Of a stretch of DNA of 64,000 nt, positions 8,207-16,164 are shown in pieces. The notes beneath the pieces are model-generated. The model did not search any database. It saw only the letters and a list, made by a program, of their open reading frames with translations, and was not told where the DNA came from. Source of the DNA: Streptomyces xiaopingdaonensis (GTDB lineage Bacteria; Actinomycetota; Actinomycetes; Streptomycetales; Streptomycetaceae); the NCBI RefSeq assembly GCF_000262345.1, contig NZ_AJTQ01000103.1, positions 1 through 64,000 on the forward strand. The letters run 5' to 3'. Each line of letters begins with the position of its first letter. The first letter of the stretch is position 1. Both the position numbers and the translations under genes were made by a program.

Positions 8207-9157
8207 ATGAGGGCCACCTGGAAGGGCGCGGTCTCGTTCGGCCTGGTCACGATCCCCGTGCAGCTCTTCGCTGCCACCCGGGAGCACGACGTTCCGCTCC
8301 ACCAGGTCCACCGCAGGGACGGATCGCGCATTCGGATGCGGCGCTTCTGCGAGGTGGAGGACAAGGAGGTCCCGTACTCCGAGATCGCCCGGGGATACCA
8401 GGCGCCGGACGGGACCACCGTCACGCTCTCCGAGGAGGACCTCGCCGAACTCCCCATCCCCAGCAAGAAGACGATCGAGGTGCTCGCCTTCGTCGACGCC
8501 TCCGAGATCGATCCGCTGATGTATTCGCGCGCGTACTACGTCGGGGTCACCGACCGTGCGGCGCACAAGCCGTACGTGCTGCTGCGGGAGGCGCTGACGG
8601 AGTCGGGCCAGATGGCGGTGACGAAGATCGCCCTGCGTTCCCGGGAGTCGCTCGCCGTGCTCCGCGTCCACGGGGAGACCCTCGTGCTCCAGACCTGCCT
8701 GTGGCCCGACGAGGTGCGGGACGCCGGCGAGGTGGCGCCGAAGGAGGACGTGACGGTGCGTCCGCAGGAGCTGAAGATGGCGCGGTCGCTGATGGAGACG
8801 CTCTCGGAGGGGTTCCAACTCTCGGCGCTGCAGGACGAGTACACGGCGGCGCTCCTGGCGGTCGTCGAGGCGCGGCTGGAGGGCGTCGAGCCGCCGCACG
8901 AGCGGGGGCCGCGGGAGCGGGGCGGCAACGTCATCGATCTGATGTCGGCGCTGGAGAACAGCGTCAAGGCGGCGAAGGGCGGTGGCTCCTCCTCCGGGGG
9001 TGCGGCGAAGAAGGCGGCCCGGAAGAAGGGCGCCGCGAAGAAGGCTGCGGCGAAGAAGACGGCGGAGAAGGCGGGCGGGAAGTCCGCGCAGAAGAAGGCG
9101 GCCGCGAAGAAGACCGCTGCGAAGAAGACCGCCTCGCGTCCGCGCAAGTCCGCCTAG
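8207..9157 (+). CDS. ku: Ku, DNA end-binding protein
   Basis: Bacterial Ku of 316 aa, which forms a homodimeric ring on double-strand DNA ends and recruits LigD-type enzymes. The N-terminus (ATWKGAVSFGLVTIPVQLF) and the FCEVEDKEVPYSEIARGY region are diagnostic. The core ends near residue 255. Residues 262-316 are a lysine/alanine-rich tail of repeated AKK units, an extended C-terminus found in many actinobacterial Ku proteins and thought to bind DNA non-specifically. The ATG at 8207 has AAAGGAG six bases upstream. It is divergent from the polymerase gene. Confidence 0.96.
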   Translation: MRATWKGAVSFGLVTIPVQLFAATREHDVPLHQVHRRDGSRIRMRRFCEVEDKEVPYSEIARGYQAPDGTTVTLSEEDLAELPIPSKKTIEVLAFVDASEIDPLMYSRAYYVGVTDRAAHKPYVLLREALTESGQMAVTKIALRSRESLAVLRVHGETLVLQTCLWPDEVRDAGEVAPKEDVTVRPQELKMARSLMETLSEGFQLSALQDEYTAALLAVVEARLEGVEPPHERGPRERGGNVIDLMSALENSVKAAKGGGSSSGGAAKKAARKKGAAKKAAAKKTAEKAGGKSAQKKAAAKKTAAKKTASRPRKSA

Positions 9158-9214
9158 TCTCACGGGAGTTCGGGGCCGAGGGCGTTGCCGCCCGGTGCCT
9201 GCCGCAGTAGGGTC

Positions 9215-9233
9215 TGATCGGTATATCGATCGG
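9215..9233 (+). promoter_or_regulatory. Candidate IclR operator upstream of the iclR gene
   Basis: Contains TCGGTATATCGATCG (9218-9232), which is identical in all 15 bases to a site at 15972-15986 upstream of the sugar-acid dehydratase gene. The arms GATCGG and CGATC form an imperfect palindrome around TATAT. It lies 36 bases upstream of the GTG start of the regulator, suggesting autoregulation. Confidence 0.6.
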
Positions 9234-9268
9234 TTTTCGGGTCCTCGAACAAGCGGGGCGCAGAGGGG

Positions 9269-10060
9269 GTGGCGGGCATGGGGCGGCTGGTGCCCGCGGT
9301 CACGAGGGCACTCGACATCCTGGAACTCTTCCTCGAAGGGGACGGCACCCTCAGTGCCCCCGAGATCACCCGCCGGCTCCGACTGCCGCGCACCACCGTC
9401 CACGAGCTCGTCACCACGCTCGCCGCCCGCAACTTCCTCGTGCCGCTCCCCGAGCAGCCGACCCGTTACCGCCTCGGGGTCCGCGCCTACCAGTTGGGCA
9501 GCAGGTACGCCGAGCAGATGGACCTCGCCTCCGAGGGGCAGTCCGTGGCCCGGGCCGTCGCGGAGGAGTGCGAGGAGACGGTGCACGTCGCCGTCCTCGA
9601 AGAGCTCGACGTCATCTACATCGCCAAGGCCGACAGCACCCGTACGGTCCGCATGGTCTCGGCGGCGGGACGCAGGCTGCCGGCGCACTGCACGGCGGTC
9701 GGCAAGATGCTCCTCGCCTCGCTCCCGCCGGACGAGCTGGAGGCAAGGCTCGCCGAAGCCGGACCGCTGCGCGCGATGACGCCGTACTCGCTCGCCGAAC
9801 CCGAGGCGCTGCGCGGAGCGTTGCTCGAGGCGGCGGAGCGGGGCGTGGCGGTGGAATGGCAGGAGTCCAACCGGGACGTAGGGTGCGTGGCGGCGCCGGT
9901 GCGGGACGCGGCGGGACGGGTCGTCGCCGCGCTGAGCGTCTCGGTGCCGGTCGTGCGGTTCGCGCGGGAGCGCCGGGTGGAGCTGGAGGCACTGGTGCGG
10001 CGGGGCGCGGGCGAACTCTCCGAACGGCTCGGTCACACACGGCGCGAGAGGCGGATGTGA
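9269..10060 (+). CDS. IclR-family transcriptional regulator
   Basis: 263-aa regulator with an N-terminal winged helix-turn-helix (LSAPEITRRLRLPRTTVHELVTTL, about residues 32-55) and a C-terminal effector domain (LPAHCTAVGKMLLAS and the ESNRDVGCVAAPV region). IclR proteins usually repress or activate catabolic operons in response to small organic acids. A GTG at 9269 and an ATG at 9278 are both possible; the ATG has AGGGGG eight bases upstream. The stop overlaps a possible GTG start of the SMP-30 gene, so the two are probably cotranscribed. A 15-bp site shared with the dehydratase operon suggests its regulon. Confidence 0.93.
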   Translation: MAGMGRLVPAVTRALDILELFLEGDGTLSAPEITRRLRLPRTTVHELVTTLAARNFLVPLPEQPTRYRLGVRAYQLGSRYAEQMDLASEGQSVARAVAEECEETVHVAVLEELDVIYIAKADSTRTVRMVSAAGRRLPAHCTAVGKMLLASLPPDELEARLAEAGPLRAMTPYSLAEPEALRGALLEAAERGVAVEWQESNRDVGCVAAPVRDAAGRVVAALSVSVPVVRFARERRVELEALVRRGAGELSERLGHTRRERRM

Positions 10061-10065
10061 GGACG

Positions 10066-10938
10066 ATGGCAGCGAGAGCGGCAGCACCCGAGGTAGCGGT
10101 CCACGCGGCCGCGAGGCTCGGCGAGGGGCCCACCTGGGACGCGGCGAGGTCCCGGCTCGTGTGGGTCGACATCCTCTCCTCGCGCGTCCACACCTGGGCA
10201 CCGGGGAGCGGGGTGCGCAGCGTCCTCGACGTGGGGCAGCACGTGGGGGCGGCGAAGCCGCGGGCCGGCGGCGGGCTCGTCGTCAACCTGCGGGACGGCG
10301 TGGGGTGTTACGACGAGGACGGAGCCTTCTCCTGGCTCAGCCGGGAGCCCGTCCCGGGCCGCCGGGCAAACGACGCGGCCGTCGCTCCCGACGGTGCGCT
10401 GTGGGCGGGCACCATGCGCTACGACGAGGCCACGGGCGGCGGCACGCTCAGCCGCCACACCGGCGACGGCGGCGTGCAGGTGCTCCTGCCCCGGGTCACC
10501 GTCAGCAACGGACTCGGCTGGAGCCCCGACGGCACCCTCCTCTACTACGTCGACACCCCCACGCGCCGGATCGACGTCTACCGCCCCGAGGCCGACGCCT
10601 CCGGCGTCCGGCTCGGCGAGCGGCGCACGCTCGTGGAGATCGAGGAGGGCGCTGGCTACCCGGACGGCCTCGCCGTCGACGCGGTGGGCTGCGTCTGGGT
10701 GGCGCTCTGGGACGGTGCCGCCGTCCGCCGCTACACGCCCCGCGGCGAACTCGACGGCGCCTGGACGATCCCCGCGGCGCGTCCGACGGCGTGCGCCTTC
10801 GGCGGCACCGACCTGCGCGACCTCTACGTCACCACGGCGCGCGGCGGCGATCACCCGGCGGTCAGGCCGCTCGCCGGGTCGTTGCTGGTGCTGCCCGGGG
10901 TGGGGGAGGGGCTGGCGGGGGTGCCGTTCGCGGGGTGA
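10066..10938 (+). CDS. SMP-30/gluconolactonase family sugar lactonase
   Basis: Six-bladed beta-propeller lactonase of 290 aa, predicted to open aldonolactones to aldonic acids with one bound divalent metal. Family signature segments are present: RLGEGPTW (Glu ligand), RRANDAAVAPDGALWAGTM (Asn ligand), VSNGLGWSPDG and YPDGLAVDAVG (Asp). The ATG at 10066 is used here; an in-frame GTG at 10057 overlaps the TGA of the upstream regulator gene, implying translational coupling. Together with the dehydratase and Zn-dehydrogenase genes downstream on the other strand it fits a sugar-acid pathway. Confidence 0.9.
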   Translation: MAARAAAPEVAVHAAARLGEGPTWDAARSRLVWVDILSSRVHTWAPGSGVRSVLDVGQHVGAAKPRAGGGLVVNLRDGVGCYDEDGAFSWLSREPVPGRRANDAAVAPDGALWAGTMRYDEATGGGTLSRHTGDGGVQVLLPRVTVSNGLGWSPDGTLLYYVDTPTRRIDVYRPEADASGVRLGERRTLVEIEEGAGYPDGLAVDAVGCVWVALWDGAAVRRYTPRGELDGAWTIPAARPTACAFGGTDLRDLYVTTARGGDHPAVRPLAGSLLVLPGVGEGLAGVPFAG

Positions 10939-10967
10939 ATTCCCTGTGCGCGGTGCGGGTTGGTTGC

Positions 10968-11432
10968 TCAGTCGACCGCTTCGGCGCCGAGTATGCGGCG
11001 CAGCAGGTCGCGCAGGTGGGTGCGCTCCCCGGGGGCGAGTTCCGCGAGGGGCTCGCGGGCGAACTCCAGGCCGCCGCGGAGGCTCTGCGCCGTCGCCTCG
11101 CCTCCCTCGGTGGCGTAGGCGACCTTGACCCGGCGGTCGCCGGGGTCCGCGCGGCGCTCGACGAGGCCGCGGCTCTCCAGCCGGTCGACTATGCCCGTGA
11201 CGTTCGACGGCTCGCACTTGAGGTGTTCGGCGATCCGCCGCATCGGCATCGGTCCGCGTGCGAGCAGCGCCAGCAGCCGCGCCTGCGCGCCGGTCAATGC
11301 GTGCTCGGCGGCGGCCCGTTCGTACTCCTCGTGGTAGCGCGCGACGACGGCACCGACGAGCTCGACGACCTCGAGGCTCAGCTCGTCGAGGGGCGCGGGC
11401 CGCGACGCCGGTGCGGGACGGGGGACTGCCAT
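10968..11432 (-). CDS. MarR-family transcriptional regulator
   Basis: 154-aa winged-helix regulator. The HTH is MRRIAEHLKCEPSNVTGIVDRLESRGLVERR, followed by the wing DPGDRRVKVAYATEGG. The start is the ATG encoding MAVPRP. It is divergent from an NADPH-dependent oxidoreductase, and the gap carries a 36-bp inverted repeat (11469-11504), so it probably controls that gene and itself, as MarR proteins commonly do in response to electrophiles or phenolics. Confidence 0.9.
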   Translation of the reverse strand: MAVPRPAPASRPAPLDELSLEVVELVGAVVARYHEEYERAAAEHALTGAQARLLALLARGPMPMRRIAEHLKCEPSNVTGIVDRLESRGLVERRADPGDRRVKVAYATEGGEATAQSLRGGLEFAREPLAELAPGERTHLRDLLRRILGAEAVD

Positions 11433-11468
11433 GCCGTACAGGGTAGCCAGCAGCGCGGGTTGTTTGAC

Positions 11469-11504
11469 AACGTGAAATTCTTCCACGCATTGTTGCTTCA
11501 CGTT
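11469..11504. promoter_or_regulatory. Inverted repeat AACGTGAA/TTCACGTT, candidate MarR operator
   Basis: AACGTGAA (11469-11476) and TTCACGTT (11497-11504) are perfect inverted copies whose centres lie 28 bases apart, between the divergent MarR and oxidoreductase genes. A TTGACA hexamer overlaps the left arm (11464-11469) and could be a -35 element. Confidence 0.5.
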
Positions 11505-11535
11505 CTGAAGTAACCGTTCGCGGAGGTGTTCCCCC

Positions 11536-12564
11536 ATGGCGTCGTCCGAGACGATCCCGGCGACAGGTCGCAACTGGCAGTTGACCGCGCGGCCGAAGGG
11601 CTGGCCGGAACCGGACGACTTCGCGCTGCGTGAGGAGTCCGTCGCCGAGCCCGAGGACGGGCAGATCCTCGTGCGGAACCTCGCGTTCTCCGTCGATCCG
11701 TACATGCGCGGGCGGATGGACGACGTGAAGTCCTACGCCGCGCCCTTCCAGCTCGACCGGCCCATGGACGGCGGTGCCGTCGGAGAGGTTCTCGCCTCCC
11801 GTGCGGAGGGGTACGCACCCGGCGACCACGTGGTGCACGGTCTCGGCTGGCGCGAGTACGCCACCCTGCCCGCCGAGCACGCGGGGAAGATCTCGGCGGA
11901 GGCGGCGCCGCTCACCGCCTACCTCGGTGTGCTGGGGATGCCCGGACTCACCGCGTACGCAGGACTGTTGGAGGTCGCCTCGTTCCAGCCGGGCGACGCG
12001 GTCTTCGTCTCGGGGGCCGCGGGCGCGGTCGGCAGCATCGTGGGGCAGATCGCCAGGATCAAGGGCGCCTCGCGGGTGATCGGCAGTGCGGGGAGCGACG
12101 AGAAGGTCGCCAAGCTCACCGGGCGGTACGGCTTCACCGAGGCGTTCAACTACAAGTCGGCGCCGGTCACCGAGCAGTTGAAGGCGGCGGCGCCCGACGG
12201 GATCGACGTCTACTTCGACAACGTGGGCGGCGACCACCTGGAGGCGGCGCTGCGCTCCTTCAACGTCCACGGGCGTGCGGCGATCTGCGGCATGATCTCG
12301 CAGTACAACGCGACCGAGGCGCAGCCGGCGCCGCGCAACCTCGCCCAGCTGATCAAGAAGCGCATCCGCCTCCAGGGCATGCTCGTCCAGGACCACCAGG
12401 CGCTCAGGCCCCAGTTCCTCGAGGAGGTGCCGGCCTGGATTCGGTCCGGCGAACTCGTCTACGACGAGACCTTCGTGGACGGCATCGAGAACGGCGTCGA
12501 CGCCTTCCTCGGCATGCTGCGCGGCGAGAACACCGGGAAGATGGTCGTCCGCCTCGCGCACTGA
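11536..12564 (+). CDS. NADP-dependent oxidoreductase, MDR superfamily (leukotriene B4 dehydrogenase/CurA-like)
   Basis: 342-aa medium-chain reductase of the zinc-free group that reduces double bonds of enones and enals. Signatures: NLAFSVDPYMRGRM near the N-terminus, SGAAGAVGSIVGQIA as the NADP-binding turn (about residues 155-170), and YFDNVGGDHLEAAL. The ATG follows GGAGGTGTTCCCC. It is divergent from a MarR regulator with an inverted repeat between them, suggesting induction by reactive compounds. It ends 15 bases before a bidirectional hairpin. Confidence 0.92.
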   Translation: MASSETIPATGRNWQLTARPKGWPEPDDFALREESVAEPEDGQILVRNLAFSVDPYMRGRMDDVKSYAAPFQLDRPMDGGAVGEVLASRAEGYAPGDHVVHGLGWREYATLPAEHAGKISAEAAPLTAYLGVLGMPGLTAYAGLLEVASFQPGDAVFVSGAAGAVGSIVGQIARIKGASRVIGSAGSDEKVAKLTGRYGFTEAFNYKSAPVTEQLKAAAPDGIDVYFDNVGGDHLEAALRSFNVHGRAAICGMISQYNATEAQPAPRNLAQLIKKRIRLQGMLVQDHQALRPQFLEEVPAWIRSGELVYDETFVDGIENGVDAFLGMLRGENTGKMVVRLAH

Positions 12565-12579
12565 GCCGGGCACGTCGGA

Positions 12580-12609
12580 TGCGGGGCCCCGGCTCGGTGG
12601 GGCCCCGCA
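12580..12609. terminator. Bidirectional terminator hairpin
   Basis: TGCGGGGCCCC (12580-12590) pairs with GGGGCCCCGCA (12599-12609), lying between the convergent oxidoreductase and 12614-13603 genes. Confidence 0.65.
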
Positions 12610-12613
12610 GGGC

Positions 12614-13603
12614 TCAGCCTTCCGGCACCGGGAAGCGGGACAGCTCGCCGGGGAGACGGGAACCGAGCGGCGACATCCCGTCCGCCGCGCCGAGCCGCTC
12701 CAGGAGGTCCAGCGCGAGACGGCCGCGGCGTACGCGCTCGCGGGCCGTGGCGAGGGTGGTCTCGCGCAGGTGGGCGCCGTAGGGGTAGATGCCGGGGGCC
12801 TTGCTGAGGCCGAACTTGAGGTAGAGCGGTGCTGCGCGGCGGATCAGCTCGGCGGCTTCGTACATGCGGACGTAGCCGCCGAGGTCGTCGGGGGCCTCCA
12901 GGTAGAGGTCGAGCGGGGCGGGGCTCGACCGGCGTATCTCGGTGAGGTGCTGGAGCGTCAGGTCGGAGGGGACGTTGAGCGAGTCGGCGCCGAGGCGCTC
13001 GTAGACCGCGTAGGACGCCGGGTTGACGGGGCCGATGAGCGCGGAGACCTTCAGCGTCGTCTCCGCGGGCAACCGCCCTGCCGCGCGCAGCCGGTGGAGC
13101 AGCCAGAGCACCCCTTCGTCGGCGACGAGCAGGCACCGTACGCCGAGTTCGGCGGCGCGCAGCGCGTCCTCGACGCAGCCGGCGACCGCGTCCTGGCCGC
13201 GGGCGCGCAGGCCGGCCCCGCCGGAGTCGGTGCGGGTGGACGCACCGGTGTCCCAGGTGCCGCGCGGCCCCGTGAAGAGGCAGAGCTCGACGCGGCGTTC
13301 GGCGCAGACCGCGACCATCTCGGAGATCTCCGCGTCGGTGAGCATCCACACGCCGCTGCCCTGGCTGATGCGGTGCAGCGGCACGTCGAGGCGCTCCGCC
13401 TCGCGCACCACCGTCTCCAGCGCCTCGGGTCCCTCGACGGACGGCACCTCGGTGCGCCAGCGCCCCCCGTCGGGGAAGGCGTGCCGCGAGGCGTCCTCGG
13501 GCGACGGGGCGGGGACGGGGACGCCGAGCGAGGCGAGCGCGGCACCCGCGGGGGTGCGCGGGGATGCGGCGGGCGCGGAAGCGGTACCCGGTGAAGTACG
13601 CAC
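12614..13603 (-). CDS. Unknown protein, probable TIM-barrel, in sugar-acid operon
   Basis: 329-aa soluble protein with alternating hydrophobic strands and helices (VWMLTDAEI, CLLVADEGVLWLL, LDLYLEAPDDLG, PLYLKFGLSKAPGIYPYG), most like a TIM barrel. I recall similar Streptomyces proteins labelled peptidase/U32-like, but I see no catalytic motif to support that. The start is GTG with GGAG four bases upstream. It is the last gene of a three-gene minus-strand operon (dehydratase, Zn-dehydrogenase, this gene) and may be an aldolase or isomerase of the same pathway. That role is an inference from position only. Confidence 0.6.
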   Translation of the reverse strand: MRTSPGTASAPAASPRTPAGAALASLGVPVPAPSPEDASRHAFPDGGRWRTEVPSVEGPEALETVVREAERLDVPLHRISQGSGVWMLTDAEISEMVAVCAERRVELCLFTGPRGTWDTGASTRTDSGGAGLRARGQDAVAGCVEDALRAAELGVRCLLVADEGVLWLLHRLRAAGRLPAETTLKVSALIGPVNPASYAVYERLGADSLNVPSDLTLQHLTEIRRSSPAPLDLYLEAPDDLGGYVRMYEAAELIRRAAPLYLKFGLSKAPGIYPYGAHLRETTLATARERVRRGRLALDLLERLGAADGMSPLGSRLPGELSRFPVPEG

Positions 13604-13652
13604 GGTGCTCCAGGTGTTCGGGCGGAAGGGACGGTGCCGGGGAGGGTCCTGG

Positions 13653-14684
13653 TCAGTCGGGTCTGAGCAGCACCTTGCCCGTGCCGCCCTCCCCGACGAG
13701 CGCCATCGCCGCGGGGAACTCGGCGAGCGGCAGTTCGTGCGTGATCAGGGAGGCGACCGCCGCCGGCGGCAGCACTCCGGTGGAGAAGGCGCGTACGGCG
13801 TGGCTCCACGCCGCCGAGGAGGCGCCGAAGACCGAGCGGACGGTGAGTTGGCTCACCGAGAGGTGGACGGGGTCGATGCCTTCGGCGCCGTCGGCGAACA
13901 TCCCCGTGAGGACGACGCGGCCGCCGCGCCGTGCGAGCAGGCATGCGTCCCTCGCGGTGTCGCGCGCCCCCGCCGCCTCCACGACCAGGTCCCAGTCGGG
14001 TTCGTCGGTGGGGGAGTCGGCGCTCTCGGCGGTGGCGCCCATGGAGAGCGCACGCTCCCTCGCTGCGGGGCGCGGATCGACGGCGAGGAGTTCGGCGGGG
14101 GAGGAGGCGGCGAGGAGTCGTACGGCCAACTGCCCCAGCGTGCCCGCGCCGAGCACCGCTACCCGCTCTCCCGGCCGTGGTGCGCCCGCGAGGACGGCCG
14201 CGGCGGCGACGGCTGCCGGTTCGAGGAGCGCGGCCGCGCGCAGGTCGGCGTCGTCGGGGAGGAGGTGGAGCAGGTCGGCGGGGACGACGAGGGTGTCGGC
14301 GAAGCCGCCGGGGCTGGTGAACCCCGTCTCGTCGTAGCCGCCCGTGCACAGGCTGGTGGCGCCCTCGCGGCACCGGGTGCACCTGCGGCAGGCGCGGAAC
14401 CCCTCGGCGACGGTACGGCGTCGGAGCAGCGCAGGGTCGACGCCCTCGCCGACTGCCTCGACCGTCCCCGCCCACTCGTGCCCCGGGACCACCGGATAGC
14501 GGACGTACCCCTCGGCGCGGGTGCCCTGCCAGACCTCGCGGTCGCTCGCGCACACCCCCGCGGCGTGCACCGCAATGCGCACCTCGCCGGGACCGGGTGG
14601 CGGCGGTGGGCCGCTGACGACGCGGTGGGTGCCTGGCGCGTCGACGACGACGGCGCGTACCTGACGGGTGGTGCTCCGGCTCAA
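13653..14684 (-). CDS. Zinc-dependent alcohol dehydrogenase
   Basis: 343-aa MDR dehydrogenase. Catalytic zinc site: CASDREVW and the PGHEWAGTVEAVG motif. The structural-zinc cysteine cluster is CRRCTRCREGATSLC. The Rossmann turn is VLGAGTLGQLA. It probably oxidises a polyol or sugar-acid intermediate with NAD. The likely start is a TTG at 14684, five bases after AAGGAG; no ATG or GTG sits in the right place. It is the middle gene of the operon with the dehydratase gene upstream (32 bases apart). Confidence 0.9.
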   Translation of the reverse strand: MSRSTTRQVRAVVVDAPGTHRVVSGPPPPPGPGEVRIAVHAAGVCASDREVWQGTRAEGYVRYPVVPGHEWAGTVEAVGEGVDPALLRRRTVAEGFRACRRCTRCREGATSLCTGGYDETGFTSPGGFADTLVVPADLLHLLPDDADLRAAALLEPAAVAAAAVLAGAPRPGERVAVLGAGTLGQLAVRLLAASSPAELLAVDPRPAARERALSMGATAESADSPTDEPDWDLVVEAAGARDTARDACLLARRGGRVVLTGMFADGAEGIDPVHLSVSQLTVRSVFGASSAAWSHAVRAFSTGVLPPAAVASLITHELPLAEFPAAMALVGEGGTGKVLLRPD

Positions 14685-14716
14685 GGTGTCTCCTTCCGCG
14701 GGCGGTGGGGCGCGGC

Positions 14717-15868
14717 TCAGCTCTTCGGCGCGCGGCGCTCCCAGCCCTCGGCCCAGAGGTCGAAGTGTGCGCGCTGCTGCGGGAGTTCGGCCGCCGCCTC
14801 GGTGTCGAGCTCGACGCCGAGGCCGGGGGACCCGGACAGCGCGAAGTACCCGTCGACGACCTCGGGTGCGCCCTTGACGATGTGTTTTATCTCGGCGTCC
14901 GCGAAGTCGTTGAAGTGCTCCAGCACCTTGAAGTTGGGGGTGGAGAAGCCGAGTTGGAGGGAGGCGGCGGTGAGCACGGAGCCGCCGACGTTGTGCGGTG
15001 CGAGGAGCATGTGGTGCGTGTCGGCGGTGGCGGCGAGTTGGCGCGTCTCCAGGATGCCGCCGAGGTGGCCGACGTCGGGTTGGACGATGTCGGCGGCCTG
15101 GGACTCGAAGAGCTCGCGGAACTCGATCCGGTCGTGTATCCGCTCGCCGGTGGCGATCGGCTGGTCCACCTTCTCGGCGACCTTGGCGAGTGCCTTGAGG
15201 TTCTCCGGCGGCACCGGCTCCTCCAGCCAGGCCGGCCGGAACGGCGCCAGCTCGCGGGCGAGGCGAACGGCGGTCGCGGGGCTGAACCTCCCGTGCATCT
15301 CCAGCATCAGCTCGGTGTCCGGGCCGATCGCGTCGCGGACGGCCTCGATGAGCGAGACGGCGTACCGCGTGGCCTCGGTGTCCAGCTCCAGCCTGCCGTT
15401 TCCGAACGGGTCGATCTTCAGGGCGCGGTAGCCGGCCTCGACGACGCCGCGTGCGGCCTCGTGGTACGCCTCGGGGGTGCGCTCGGTGGTGTACCAGCCG
15501 TTGGCGTACGCCTTGACGCGCTCGCGCACCCGTCCGCCGAGCAACTGCCAGACGGGGACGCCGAGCGCCTTGCCCTTGATGTCCCAACACGCCATCTCCA
15601 CACAGGCGATGCCGGACATCACGATCTCCCCGGCCCGTCCGAAGTCCCCGTACTTCATCCGCTGCACGAGGTCGGCGACGGCGAACGGGTCGGAGCCGAC
15701 GACGTGGTTGGCCTCGGCCTCCTTCAGGTAGCCGACGAGCGCGTCGGTGTGCCCGAGCATGCGCGTCTCGCCGACGCCGGTGAGGCCCTCGTCGGTGTGG
15801 ACGACGACGTAGGTCAGGTTGCGCCACGGGGTGCCGACGACGTGGGTGCTGAGGCCGGTGATGCGCAC
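14717..15868 (-). CDS. Mandelate racemase/enolase-superfamily sugar-acid dehydratase
   Basis: 383-aa enolase-superfamily enzyme. Visible elements: KIDPFG around K151, Mg ligands E190 (LMLEMHGR), E216/E217 (WLEEPVPPEN) and E242 (GERI), followed by QPDVGHLGG and APHNVGG. These fit the galactonate/galactarate-type acid-sugar dehydratases, which abstract the alpha proton and lose water to give a 2-keto-3-deoxy acid. The exact sugar cannot be read. It is the first gene of the minus-strand operon; its upstream region carries the 15-bp site shared with the IclR gene. Confidence 0.9.
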   Translation of the reverse strand: MRITGLSTHVVGTPWRNLTYVVVHTDEGLTGVGETRMLGHTDALVGYLKEAEANHVVGSDPFAVADLVQRMKYGDFGRAGEIVMSGIACVEMACWDIKGKALGVPVWQLLGGRVRERVKAYANGWYTTERTPEAYHEAARGVVEAGYRALKIDPFGNGRLELDTEATRYAVSLIEAVRDAIGPDTELMLEMHGRFSPATAVRLARELAPFRPAWLEEPVPPENLKALAKVAEKVDQPIATGERIHDRIEFRELFESQAADIVQPDVGHLGGILETRQLAATADTHHMLLAPHNVGGSVLTAASLQLGFSTPNFKVLEHFNDFADAEIKHIVKGAPEVVDGYFALSGSPGLGVELDTEAAAELPQQRAHFDLWAEGWERRAPKS

Positions 15869-15969
15869 GGTGTTGCCCCTTCGGTCAGTGCCTGGCGGTG
15901 CCTTGGGCCTCCGGGCGCCAGGCGGTGCCTGCCGTCCGGCGGGGAGCCGGCGTGGCTCTCGTACGGAGT

Positions 15970-16003
15970 GTTCGGTATATCGATCGCCGTTCGAAATACG
16001 GAA
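15970..16003 (-). promoter_or_regulatory. Candidate IclR operator of the dehydratase operon
   Basis: TCGGTATATCGATCG (15972-15986) matches the site upstream of the IclR gene exactly. A related box, TTCGAAATACGGAAG, follows at 15990-16004, so there may be two tandem sites. It lies about 105 bases upstream of the dehydratase ATG on the minus strand. Confidence 0.6.
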
Positions 16004-16164
16004 GTGAATCTAAGGACGCCCGGCACCGGCGTCAATGGGTCGGTCGCGGGGAACACGCGCCAGGGCGTCGACGAACTCCCTTGTCAGCGGAGGTAGTTCG
16101 CTGATCGGCCGCGGTACGGGATGTCACTCCGTCCGGTGAAGGGGCGCGTGCGAAGGTGACGCGG

